Both the position numbers and the translations under genes were made by a program. The notes under the pieces are model-generated. The model searched no databases. It had not been told where the DNA came from and saw nothing but the letters and a program-made list of their open reading frames with translations. A DNA stretch of 64,000 bases from Streptomyces sp. NL15-2K (GTDB lineage: Bacteria; Actinomycetota; Actinomycetes; Streptomycetales; Streptomycetaceae), in assembly GCF_030551255.1 (NCBI RefSeq), contig NZ_CP130630.1, positions 9,361,001 through 9,425,000 on the forward strand, given 5' to 3'. Shown here piece after piece: positions 16,149 to 24,161 of this stretch; the stretch's first letter is position 1; each line of letters starts with the position of its first letter.

Positions 16149-18470
16149 CTACTCGAACGCGGCCGCCGCCTCCCGCAGGGCCTGAGCCACCGCCTGGGGC
16201 GAGTCCGGGCCCGGTGCGCCCGGGTCGTAGGTGACCGAGCGGAGGGCGCCGGTGTAGCGGAAGACACCGTGGCGCTCGTACAGCGGCCAGGAGACCGGGG
16301 ACTTGCGGTCGAGGCCCACGCTGACGCCCTGGAACGGGGCCATGCCGATGAGCTGGTGGACCGGTTCGGGTGTGGCACGTTCGGTGCCGTCCACGGCGAG
16401 GGCGAAGCGCCAGCGCAGACCGGGTTCGGCGGTCGCCGTGAGGAGGACGGTGCGGGTCCCGGGGCCGAGGGGGCCCGCGTCCGCCTCGCGCAGGGCGCCG
16501 TACTCGTTGTAGGCGAAGCGCAGGCGGCCGTCCTCGACGTACAGGCTGTAGCCGCCGCCCTGGTCGCCGTGCGAGACCAGGACGCCCGCGTCGCCCTCCT
16601 CGTACGACTCCAGCTCGACCGTGACCGTGAAGGAGCGGAAGGCGATCAGGCGGGAGGAACGGTAGCGCTCGAGTTCGGGCGTGCCGGGGAGCAGGGTGAC
16701 CGGGCGGCCGAGCTTCTCCTCCGCCGGGCCGCGCAGGGCGAGGGCCCCGGAGGCGTCCTGGAGCGGGAAGACGCCGTTGCGCCAGGCCGCCGCCTCCCAG
16801 GCTGCCGCCAACTCCTTGACCAGTTCCGGGCGTTGGGCCGCGAGATCGTGGATCTCCGTCGGATCGGTGCGGATGTCGTACAGGGCCCACTCCGAGTCGT
16901 CGTACGGCGTGCCCGGGCGGTGCAGGGTGACGAGTTTGTGGCCGTCGCGGTAGTGGCTGCGGTTGCCGGTCATCTCGCAGTACTGCTCGGGGTGGGTGCT
17001 GTCGGCGGCGGGATCGGTGAGGACAGGGGCGAAACCGAAGCCGTCCTGCTCCTGGACGGGGTGGCCGTGGCGGGAGTCCGGGCGGGTGATTCCCGCCAGG
17101 TCCAGCAGCGTCGGGGCCAGGTCCGTGACGTACTGGTACTGGTGGCGGACGCCGTCGTCGTCGGGGGAGCGGCGCAGGCCGCGCGGCCAGGAGATGAGGA
17201 ACGGGACCCGGACCCCGCCCGCGTAGGTGTGCCGCTTGTACAGCCGGAACGGGGTGTTGGACGCCATGGCCCAGCCCCGCGGGTAGTGCACCAGGCCGCG
17301 CGGGCCGCCGATCAGGCCGGGGTCGCGCTCCACGTCCGCCGGCCAGTCCTGGGGGAGGCGGGGGTGGTGGGCGAAACGGCTGAAGTAGCTGCGGCTGCCC
17401 TCGGCACCGCCTTCACCGCTGCCGCCGTTGTCGGAGGTGAACACGACGATGGTGTTGTCCGCCTCGCCCAGCGCATCCAGGGTGTCGAGCAGCCGGCCGA
17501 GGTTCTGGTCGACGTTGTCGACCATCGCCGCGTACACCTCCATGTAGCGGGTGTACAGGCGCTGTTCGTCCTCGGAGAGATCGTCCCACGCGGCCACGTC
17601 GAGTCCGTCCTCGTGGTTCCGGGCCGGGAGTTCGGTGTCCTGCGGGAACAGGCCGTCCGCCTTCTGGCGGGCGAAGCGGGCCTCGCGCAGCGCGTCCCAG
17701 CCTGCGTCGTAGCGGCCCCGGTGGCGGGCCACGTCCTCCGGTTTGGCCTGGAGCGGGGCGTGGACGGCGTTGTGGGCGAGGTAGAGGAAGAAGGGCTTGT
17801 CCGGGTCGTGGGCACGCAGGGACTTCACCATGGCGATGGCCTGGTCGGTTATGTCGTCCGTGTAGTAGTAGCCCTCCGGGAACTCGTCGATGTCCAACGG
17901 CGAGTTGTCACGTACCAGTTGGTGGGGGTGGAAGAGGTTCGTCAGGCCTTCCAGGACGCCGTAGTACTGGTCGAAACCCTTCTGGAGCGGCCAGTTGGAG
18001 CGGTCGGCAGCCGCGCTGGACGAGGAGTCGCGGGTCAGGTGCCACTTGCCGACCGCGCAGGTCGCGTACCCGGCGTCGCGCAGCGTCTCGGCCAGCGTGG
18101 GGAAGTCGTGCGCGATCTCCATGCCGTAGCCGGGAAAGCCGGGGTCGGCGTTGGCGACCATGGCGTAGCCGACGCGGTGCGGGTTGCAGCCGGTCAGCAG
18201 CGCGGCGCGGGAGGGCGAGCACAGCGGCAGGGTGTGGTAGTTGGACAGGCGCACACCGCGCTCGGCGAGGGCGTCGAGCACCGGCGTGGGGATCTCGGCG
18301 CCGAACGGGCCGATGTCGCTGTAGCCCATGTCGTCGAGGTAGACGACCACGATGTTGGGCGTGCCGGACGGGGGCGCCGGCTTCTCGGGCCAGGCGGGCC
18401 GCGACTCGCTGAAGGTACGGCCGACGTGGCCCGGGAAGTTCTCGTACGGATCGCGGCGCGTGGTGGTCAT
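16149..18470 (-). CDS. Type I sulfatase (arylsulfatase family)
   Basis: 773 residues from ATG 18470. Metal-site Asp pair in VVVYLDDMGYSDIG, formylglycine signature LCSPSRAALLTG with the convertible Cys at 84, then GKWHLT and the late metal motif FTSDNGGSG. The last ~200 residues form a beta-rich domain. It hydrolyses sulfate esters after Cys84 becomes formylglycine, which in aerobes needs the FGE enzyme. No signal peptide is seen, so it acts in the cytosol and needs imported substrate, matching the ABC importer upstream. Its ATG overlaps the stop codon of an FGE fragment (ATGA), making it the last gene of the transporter operon. Confidence 0.9.
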   Translation of the reverse strand: MTTTRRDPYENFPGHVGRTFSESRPAWPEKPAPPSGTPNIVVVYLDDMGYSDIGPFGAEIPTPVLDALAERGVRLSNYHTLPLCSPSRAALLTGCNPHRVGYAMVANADPGFPGYGMEIAHDFPTLAETLRDAGYATCAVGKWHLTRDSSSSAAADRSNWPLQKGFDQYYGVLEGLTNLFHPHQLVRDNSPLDIDEFPEGYYYTDDITDQAIAMVKSLRAHDPDKPFFLYLAHNAVHAPLQAKPEDVARHRGRYDAGWDALREARFARQKADGLFPQDTELPARNHEDGLDVAAWDDLSEDEQRLYTRYMEVYAAMVDNVDQNLGRLLDTLDALGEADNTIVVFTSDNGGSGEGGAEGSRSYFSRFAHHPRLPQDWPADVERDPGLIGGPRGLVHYPRGWAMASNTPFRLYKRHTYAGGVRVPFLISWPRGLRRSPDDDGVRHQYQYVTDLAPTLLDLAGITRPDSRHGHPVQEQDGFGFAPVLTDPAADSTHPEQYCEMTGNRSHYRDGHKLVTLHRPGTPYDDSEWALYDIRTDPTEIHDLAAQRPELVKELAAAWEAAAWRNGVFPLQDASGALALRGPAEEKLGRPVTLLPGTPELERYRSSRLIAFRSFTVTVELESYEEGDAGVLVSHGDQGGGYSLYVEDGRLRFAYNEYGALREADAGPLGPGTRTVLLTATAEPGLRWRFALAVDGTERATPEPVHQLIGMAPFQGVSVGLDRKSPVSWPLYERHGVFRYTGALRSVTYDPGAPGPDSPQAVAQALREAAAAFE

Positions 18471-18679
18471 GCCGGGGCCTTTCCAGTGGGCGCGGAGTCA
18501 CGGGCGACGCGGGAACCGCCGTGGCCGGTGGTGGAGTCGGGGGTGTTGCCGGGGCGGGCGGCGACGCGGTAGCGGTTGCGGCAGGAGGCGTGGCAGAGGT
18601 GTGAACCGCCGCGGACGACCGGCCGGGTGGTCGCCCGGCGTCCCGGACCGCGGCAGGTGAGGGGCGCAAGGCCGGTCAT
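18467..18679 (-). pseudogene. C-terminal fragment of formylglycine-generating enzyme (FGE/SUMF1)
   Basis: A 70-codon frame whose core reads RGGSHLCHASCRNRYRVAAR, then PGNTPDSTTGHGGSRVARD. This is the conserved end of FGE (usual form LCH-x-SYCNRYRVAARS-x-NTPDS), the copper enzyme that oxidises the sulfatase Cys. Only this end is left; the N-terminal ~75% of a normal FGE is missing. The second catalytic Cys of CHxSYC is displaced: the fragment has S-C-R where S-Y-C is expected. It overlaps the ABC ATPase stop (ATGA, 18676-18679) and the sulfatase start (ATGA, 18467-18470), so it is kept as a coupling cistron. A full FGE is presumably encoded elsewhere. Confidence 0.75.
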
Positions 18680-20490
18680 GCGGTGGGTGCCTCCACAGCG
18701 GCGGCCGGAACGGGATCCGGTGCCGCGGCCATCAGAGCCGCGGTGTAGGGGTGTCGAGGGTCCTCGCACACCTCGTCCGCGGGCCCCGACTCGACGATCC
18801 GGCCCCGGTGCATCACCGCGATACGGTGGCTGACCTGCCGTACCACCGCCAGGTCATGGGCGATGAAGAGCAGCGCGAGCCCGAGGTCGCGCCGCAGATC
18901 GGCCAGCAGGTTGACGATCTGCGCCTGCACCGACACGTCGAGCGCCGAGACGGGCTCGTCGCACAGCAGCACCGACGGCTCGGGAGCCAGGGCGCGGGCG
19001 ATGCCGATGCGCTGGCGCTGGCCGCCGGAGAAGGAGCGGGGGAGGCGGTCGGCGGCCGCCCGGTCCAGGCCGACGAGTTCCAGGAGCTCGGCGACCCGTG
19101 CCTGGCGTGCCGCGCGGTCCGGGCGCAGCCCGTGGACACGGAGGGGCTCGCCGACGATGTCGCCCACGGTCATCCGGGGGTTGAGGGAGGCGTACGGGTC
19201 CTGGAACACCATCTGCACCTGGCGCCGCAGGGTCCGCAGCGCCGGACGGGAGGGCCGGGTCACGTCCTCGCCGCGCAGCCGGATCGTGCCGCCGTCGGCC
19301 GGATGGGCGTGGGCGAGCAGCCGGGCCAGAGTGGACTTGCCGGAGCCCGACTCGCCGACGATCCCCAGGGTCTCGCCCGCGTGCAGCGTCAGGGCGACGT
19401 CGTCCACGGCGACGAGACGGCTGCGGCGGCGCCCGCGGAACTCCTTGCGCAAGCCGGAGGCTTCCAGCACAGGGGTGCCCCGGGCGGCGACAGCCCGCTC
19501 GTCGGGTGCGGCCGCCGTGACGGGCGGCTTCCTGTCCCGGTGCCAGCACGCCACACCCTCTTCCAGCGGCGGTGCCTCGCTCCCGCACCGCTCGTCCGCC
19601 AGTGCGCACCGCTCGGCGAACGCGCACCCGGCAAGGGGCAGGGACAGGTCCGGCGGCGTGCCGGGAATGCCGACGAGCCGGGTGCCGGAGGGGGAGGACA
19701 ACCGGGGGACGGCGGCCAGCAGTCCCGCGGTGTACGGATGCCGGGGACGAGTGAGGACGTCGGCCGTGGGCCCGTCCTCGACCACCGTGCCGCCGTACAT
19801 CACCAGCACCCGGTCGCAGGAGCGGGCGACGACCCCCATGTTGTGGGTGATGAGGAGCAGCGCCGTGCCGGTCTCCTCGTTGAGCTCGGCCAGCAGTTGG
19901 AGGATCTGCTCCTGGACGGTGGCGTCGAGGGCCGTGGTCGGCTCGTCGGCCAGCAGCACGTCCGGCTCGTTCGCGAGGGCCATGGCGATCAGGATGCGCT
20001 GGCGCTGGCCGCCGGAGAACTGGTGCGGGTGGTCGTCCAGTCTGCGCGGCGGATCCGGGATGCCGACCAGGTCGAGGAGTTCGGCGGCACGGGCCCGGCG
20101 GGCGGCGCGGTCGCCGTGACCGTGGGCGCGCAGCACCTCGTCGAGTTGGGTGCGGACCGACAGGACGGGGTTGAGGGAGGTCATCGGGTCCTGGAAGATC
20201 ATCCCGATCCGGGCGCCGCGCACGGCACGCAGCTCCTGCTCGCTCGCGGCCGTCAGATCGGTGCCGTTCAGCCGCACCGAACCGGCGGTGATCCTGCCCG
20301 TCCCCGGCAGCATCCGCGTCAGCGCCAGCGCGGTGGTGGACTTGCCCGATCCCGACTCACCGACGACGGCCAGGGTCTCACCGCGTCGCAGGCGGAAGTC
20401 CACGTCCCGTACGGCGTGGACGGTCCGTCCGTCCGGTGTGCCGAAGTCGACGCTGAGGCCGCGTACGTCCAGCAAAGGGGGTGTCGTCAT
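18676..20490 (-). CDS. ABC importer ATPase, fused DppD-DppF type
   Basis: 604 residues from ATG 20490, which overlaps the stop of the upstream permease gene (ATGA). There are two complete nucleotide-binding domains. Domain 1: Walker A GESGSGKSTTA, Q-loop FQDPMTSLNP, signature FSGGQRQRI, Walker B VLLADEPTTALD, His-switch ITHNMG. Its oligopeptide/dipeptide C-terminal extension has the Cys cluster GCAFAERCALADERC. Domain 2: GESGSGKSTLA, FQDPYASLNP, FSGGQRQRIG, LLCDEPVSALD, IAHDLA. It powers uptake of peptides, nickel or related solutes; in this operon a sulfate ester or other sulfur compound is the likely cargo. The longer open frame up to 21612 runs antisense-like through the permeases and is not coding. 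Confidence 0.88.
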   Translation of the reverse strand: MTTPPLLDVRGLSVDFGTPDGRTVHAVRDVDFRLRRGETLAVVGESGSGKSTTALALTRMLPGTGRITAGSVRLNGTDLTAASEQELRAVRGARIGMIFQDPMTSLNPVLSVRTQLDEVLRAHGHGDRAARRARAAELLDLVGIPDPPRRLDDHPHQFSGGQRQRILIAMALANEPDVLLADEPTTALDATVQEQILQLLAELNEETGTALLLITHNMGVVARSCDRVLVMYGGTVVEDGPTADVLTRPRHPYTAGLLAAVPRLSSPSGTRLVGIPGTPPDLSLPLAGCAFAERCALADERCGSEAPPLEEGVACWHRDRKPPVTAAAPDERAVAARGTPVLEASGLRKEFRGRRRSRLVAVDDVALTLHAGETLGIVGESGSGKSTLARLLAHAHPADGGTIRLRGEDVTRPSRPALRTLRRQVQMVFQDPYASLNPRMTVGDIVGEPLRVHGLRPDRAARQARVAELLELVGLDRAAADRLPRSFSGGQRQRIGIARALAPEPSVLLCDEPVSALDVSVQAQIVNLLADLRRDLGLALLFIAHDLAVVRQVSHRIAVMHRGRIVESGPADEVCEDPRHPYTAALMAAAPDPVPAAAVEAPTA

Positions 20491-21341
20491 CGGCGTATCT
20501 CCCGGTTCAGGGCCTCGGACAGCAGTGAGAGACCGAGGACGAGCAGGGTGACGGTGAGCAGCGGCCAGGCGGCGAAGAAGGGCGCCTGCGCCAGGTAGGG
20601 CAGCGCCTGGCCGATCATGCCGCCCAGGGTGGGTTCGGGCGGGCGTACGCCGACCCCGAGGAAGCTCATGGCGCCCTCCAGGAACACGGCGATGGTGAGG
20701 GAGACCGCGACCTGCACCACCAGCGGGTCGGCGCAGTTGGGCAGGATGTGCCGCAGCAGGAGCCGGGCCCGGCCGGTGCCGCCGACCCGCGCGGCGACGG
20801 CGTACTCGCGCTCGCGCTGGACGAGGATCCCGGCTCGCAACTGCCGTCCGAACACCGGGATTTCGACCAGGGCGATGACGACGACCACCGGCAGCCGGCC
20901 CGGGCCGAGGACGGCCGTGATGGCCAGCGCCAGGATCAGGCCCGGGAAGGCCAGCACCAGGTCGAACAGCCGCTGCACCACCGTGTCCAGCACCGGGTGC
21001 GTCGCGGCGAGGAGGGCGAGGGAGCAGCCGAGCAGCGCGCCGATCGGCACTGCGGCGGCGATCACCTCGAGGTCGGTGCGGGTGCCGTACAGCACCCGGC
21101 TGAGCAGGTCGCGGCCCAGGTCGTCGGTGCCGAGGAGGTGGCCGGGGCTGCCGGGGCCGAGCAGGGCGTCGCCGCTCTGGTCGGTCGGGTCGTGGGAGGT
21201 GAGCAGCGGGGCGAGCAGGCCGGCGAGCACCACCAGGCCGACCAGCAGCAGGCCGACGCGGCCGCGGGCGGTGGTGAGAGCGGTGACGTAAGGGTGGCGG
21301 GCGGCCCGCTTGCGCACCGCCGTGATCGAGAGGGTGGCCAT
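20487..21341 (-). CDS. ABC importer permease, DppC-like
   Basis: 284 residues, about six transmembrane helices. It has the N-terminal OppC_N stretch (RVGLLLVGLVVLAGLLAPLL), LGTDDLGRDLLSRVLYGTRT, the typical DppC motif, and the EAA loop REREYAVAARVGGTGRARLL followed by ILPNCADPLV. It begins six bases after the DppB gene and overlaps the ATPase gene by four bases (ATGA), so all are translated together. It forms the inner-membrane channel with the DppB partner. Confidence 0.87.
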   Translation of the reverse strand: MATLSITAVRKRAARHPYVTALTTARGRVGLLLVGLVVLAGLLAPLLTSHDPTDQSGDALLGPGSPGHLLGTDDLGRDLLSRVLYGTRTDLEVIAAAVPIGALLGCSLALLAATHPVLDTVVQRLFDLVLAFPGLILALAITAVLGPGRLPVVVVIALVEIPVFGRQLRAGILVQREREYAVAARVGGTGRARLLLRHILPNCADPLVVQVAVSLTIAVFLEGAMSFLGVGVRPPEPTLGGMIGQALPYLAQAPFFAAWPLLTVTLLVLGLSLLSEALNREIRR

Positions 21342-21347
21342 GGCGGT

Positions 21348-22295
21348 TCACTCCCACCGGATGCGCGGGTCGAGGAGGGCGTAGACGACGTCCGTCAGCA
21401 GTTGGACCACGACGAAGACGGCGACGAGGAGCAGCAACAGGTCCTGTACGACCGGGTAGTCGCGCCGGTTCAGCGCCTGTTCGGCGAGCTGGCCGAGGCC
21501 CGGCCAGGCGAAGATCGCCTCCACCAGTACGGCACCGCCGAGGAGCTGGCCGGTCTGCATGCCGAGCAGGGTGACGACGGGCGGCAGGGCGTTCGGCAGG
21601 GCGTGCCGCCACAGCAGCCTGCGGGGTGAGACGCCCGCGGCGGTGGCGGTGCGGATATAGTCCTCGCCGAGGGCGCGTTCAAGGCTGTCCCTCAGGTAGC
21701 GGCCGAGGACGGCCGCGCTGGGCAGGGCCAGGCACAGCGACGGCAGCAGCAGGTACTGCAGCTCCAGGTCGGGTGCTTCGAGGAGGCCGATCCGGCCGCC
21801 GGACGGCAGCACGCCCGCCCCCACCGCGAAGACCAGCACCAGCACCACGCCCGTCACGAACGGCGGCACCGCGAGGGCGGCGGTGGTGAGCGCCCGTACG
21901 GCAGCCTGCACGGGGCGTCGCCGCGACGTGGCCCCCAGCACGCCGAGCAGCAGACCGAGGACGACGGTGAGGAACAGAGCGCCGACGGTGAGCTCGGCGG
22001 TGGCCGCCAGCCCGTCGCCGATGAGGTCCGCGACCTGGCCCCCGATGGCGTACGACGGGCCGAGATCGCCGCGCACCACATCGCCGATCCAGGTGACGTA
22101 CTGCGTCAACAAGGGCTGGTTCAGGCCGAGTTGGTGGCGGATCGCGTCGACGCTCCGCTGTGACGCGTCCGGACCTGCGAGGGACTCGGCGGCGTCGCCC
22201 GGGACCAGGCGCAGGATGCCGAAGATCAGGAAGGAGGCGAGCAGCAGGACCAGGAGCGCGGACGGGATCTTCTTCAGGAGATAGCCGCGCATCAT
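21348..22295 (-). CDS. ABC importer permease, DppB-like
   Basis: 315 residues if the first of two adjacent ATGs (22295, 22292) is used; the first overlaps the binding-protein stop codon as TGATG. N-terminal helix LLVLLLASFLIFGILRLVPG with the PGD motif, HQLGLNQPLLTQYVTWIGDV, the EAA loop LGEDYIRTATAAGVSPRRLL, then RHALPNALPPVVTLLG and YALLDPRIRW at the end, all features of DppB/OppB. It pairs with the downstream DppC gene in the membrane. Confidence 0.87.
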   Translation of the reverse strand: MMRGYLLKKIPSALLVLLLASFLIFGILRLVPGDAAESLAGPDASQRSVDAIRHQLGLNQPLLTQYVTWIGDVVRGDLGPSYAIGGQVADLIGDGLAATAELTVGALFLTVVLGLLLGVLGATSRRRPVQAAVRALTTAALAVPPFVTGVVLVLVFAVGAGVLPSGGRIGLLEAPDLELQYLLLPSLCLALPSAAVLGRYLRDSLERALGEDYIRTATAAGVSPRRLLWRHALPNALPPVVTLLGMQTGQLLGGAVLVEAIFAWPGLGQLAEQALNRRDYPVVQDLLLLLVAVFVVVQLLTDVVYALLDPRIRWE

Positions 22296-23884
22296 CAGTC
22301 CAGGTAGGCGTTGTCGAGGTTGAGATAGCTGAACGGGGTGAGTTCGGGGCCGTGCAGTTTCTCGGCCGCCACCTGCACCGAGTCCAGGACCGCCAGGTCG
22401 ATGATGAACGCCTCGTCGAGCAGCACGTCGGAGACCTGCTGGTAGGAAGCGTTCGCCGCGGCCCCGTCGGCCTCCTTGCGCCGCCAGACCTCCTGGACGA
22501 CCTTCGTGTACTCCGCGGAGCTGAAGTGCGAGGTGTTCTTCGCCTCGTTGAAGGGGTACGCGCTGACGGCCAGCGTCGCGGGCTGCACCTGCGAGAAGCT
22601 GTGACTGTTGATCCACAGGGTCGGCATCGTGCCGGTGATCAGCTTCGTCTGGAACGCGGCCGGGTCGGACGGCTCCAGTTCCGTCTTGATGCCGATCTGC
22701 TTGAGGTCGTACTGCACGATCTCGGCGATGGCGACGTGCAGCGGGGTGGTCGGGTGGCCCAGCGGCACGGTCTGCTTCGTCGAGAAACCGGAGGACTTCA
22801 GCAGCTCGCGGGCCCTGGCCGGGTCGTGCCGGTAGTGGGTGCGGTTCGCCTCGCTGTAGGCGGGCGACGACCTGGGCCAGGGTACGGCGGAGGCGAGGCC
22901 GAAGCCGCCGAGGGCTTGCGCGACGACCCGGTCGCGGTCCACCGCCCAGGCGACGGCCTGCCGGAAGTCCTTGTCGTTCGCCGGTGCCTTGGTGACCGTC
23001 GCGCCGACGTACACCGCGCCCGAGCCGGTGTCGTACTCCCGGATGCGGAAGGCCGAGTTGTCCTTGACCGTGCTCAGTTGCCTGCCCGGCACCTGGTACG
23101 ACAGCTGTGCCTGACCGGACCGGAGTGCGGACAGCAGCGCGTCCGGCTGGGTGTAGACGAGGAGTTCGACCTTGTCGAGGTAAGGGCGGCCAGGTATCCA
23201 GTACTTGTCGTTGCGGGTCAGGCTCAGGCCGGTTCCCGGGCGCCACTTGACGAACCTGAACGGGCCGGTGCCGTTGAGCTTCGTGCCCTTCACGGCCTCG
23301 TCCACCGTGTGCCGGTCAGCGATGATCATGAACTCGAAGAGGTCGAAGAGGTTGCTCACCGGATGCGCGAGCTTGAGGACCACCTCGTGGTCGCCCCGCT
23401 TCTCGAAACCGGTCACCGCCTTCGCGGTGGAGGCGAGTTGGGCCGAGCGCTCCGGTTTCAGCAGGTTCCGCACGGCGAAGATGACGTCGTCCGCGGTGAA
23501 GGGGCGGCCGTCGTGGTAGGTGACGTCGTCGCGCAGCTTGAGCGTGATGCTCTTCCCGTCGGCGGCGTACGTCCATGAAGTGGCGAGCTCCGGCTGGGGC
23601 TTGAGCTCGTCGTCGTAGCGGGTCAGGGTGTTGTAGATCAGCCGGTTCTGCAGCGACACACCGCTCTGCGTGAACAGCAGGGCAGGCGTGAAGTCCTGGT
23701 TGATCGCGATGGTGACCGAGCCGCCGCGCCTGGGCCCGCCGGCCGCCTTGTCGTCGGCGGAGACGGCCGAGCGGCAGCCGGTCAGAGCACCACCCGCACC
23801 GAGCAGCAGGGCGCCGGCACCGGCGGCGCGGAGGGCGGTACGCCGGGACAGGGGGTCCGGAGGCAGGAGCGAGGGAGTGCTCAT
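22295..23884 (-). CDS. ABC importer substrate-binding lipoprotein, SBP_bac_5 family
   Basis: 529 residues. The N-terminus has a twin-arginine pair (LSRRTALRAAG) and a lipobox (LTGC, Cys about residue 36), so it is probably a Tat-exported lipoprotein. The family 5 core is clear: LIYNTLTRYDDELKPQPELA, TYHDGRPFTADDVIFAV, LNGTGPFRFVKW, DFRQAVAWAVDRDRVV. Such proteins deliver peptides, nickel-chelates, glutathione or opines to Dpp-like permeases. The operon context (sulfatase, FGE fragment, cysteine-type leader peptide 120 bases upstream) points to a sulfur-containing ligand. Start ATG 23884 follows AAGGAG at a normal distance. Confidence 0.87.
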   Translation of the reverse strand: MSTPSLLPPDPLSRRTALRAAGAGALLLGAGGALTGCRSAVSADDKAAGGPRRGGSVTIAINQDFTPALLFTQSGVSLQNRLIYNTLTRYDDELKPQPELATSWTYAADGKSITLKLRDDVTYHDGRPFTADDVIFAVRNLLKPERSAQLASTAKAVTGFEKRGDHEVVLKLAHPVSNLFDLFEFMIIADRHTVDEAVKGTKLNGTGPFRFVKWRPGTGLSLTRNDKYWIPGRPYLDKVELLVYTQPDALLSALRSGQAQLSYQVPGRQLSTVKDNSAFRIREYDTGSGAVYVGATVTKAPANDKDFRQAVAWAVDRDRVVAQALGGFGLASAVPWPRSSPAYSEANRTHYRHDPARARELLKSSGFSTKQTVPLGHPTTPLHVAIAEIVQYDLKQIGIKTELEPSDPAAFQTKLITGTMPTLWINSHSFSQVQPATLAVSAYPFNEAKNTSHFSSAEYTKVVQEVWRRKEADGAAANASYQQVSDVLLDEAFIIDLAVLDSVQVAAEKLHGPELTPFSYLNLDNAYLD

Positions 23885-24004
23885 GAAGGAGACCTGTTCT
23901 TTGCGCTTCGGAAGGAATTAATCGCCGGTACGCGTGGCCACGGCCGGGCAGCGCTCGGCGGGCGGGTACGAAAGGCGAGGGCCGGGGGAGGACCGGCGGG
24001 GAAG

Positions 24005-24100
24005 TCAGTGGTGAGTCAGCGGCCGGACGGCACAGATCGCGCTGGCCTGTCGACAGAGGTCGACGTGCCAGCGGGACACGAGGCGCAGGTCCGGGCTCAC
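24005..24100 (-). CDS. Putative cysteine-type leader peptide (31 aa) of the ABC/sulfatase operon
   Basis: A 31-residue ORF from GTG 24100. Its core RWHVDLCRQASAIC matches the four-member family of this window, followed by a short tail. It has two cysteine codons separated by the QASAI block. The GTG lies seven bases after a -10-like CATTCT, so the mRNA would start at the GTG. The substrate-binding gene starts 120 bases beyond its stop codon. The likely role is ribosome-stalling attenuation of sulfur uptake genes when cysteine is scarce; this is inference. Confidence 0.65.
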   Translation of the reverse strand: MSPDLRLVSRWHVDLCRQASAICAVRPLTHH

Positions 24101-24107
24101 GCCGAGC

Positions 24108-24137
24108 AGAATGACAGCGGTTGTCCGCGAGGGTCAA
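24108..24137 (-). promoter_or_regulatory. Promoter of the leader/ABC/sulfatase operon
   Basis: Reading the minus strand: TTGACC (24137-24132), 18-base spacer, CATTCT (24113-24108), then seven bases to the GTG at 24100. The position matches a leaderless start, as at the other leader ORFs. Confidence 0.45.
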
Positions 24138-24138
24138 C

Positions 24139-24159
24139 AGCCGCCCCGCCAGGGCGGCT
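24139..24159 (-). terminator. Hairpin terminator of the ROK gene
   Basis: AGCCGCCC (24139-24146) and GGGCGGCT (24152-24159) form a perfect eight-base stem with a five-base loop, three bases after the ROK stop codon and just upstream of the next promoter. Confidence 0.7.
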
Positions 24160-24161
24160 TG

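Noticed and set aside
18467..18679. Complete sulfatase-modifying enzyme
   Set aside because: Only the last ~60 residues of FGE are present and a catalytic Cys is displaced; it cannot be a working enzyme alone.
20490..21612. N-terminal extension of the ABC ATPase frame up to 21612
   Set aside because: It runs through both permease genes in another frame; the ATGA overlap at 20490 and family length fix the start.
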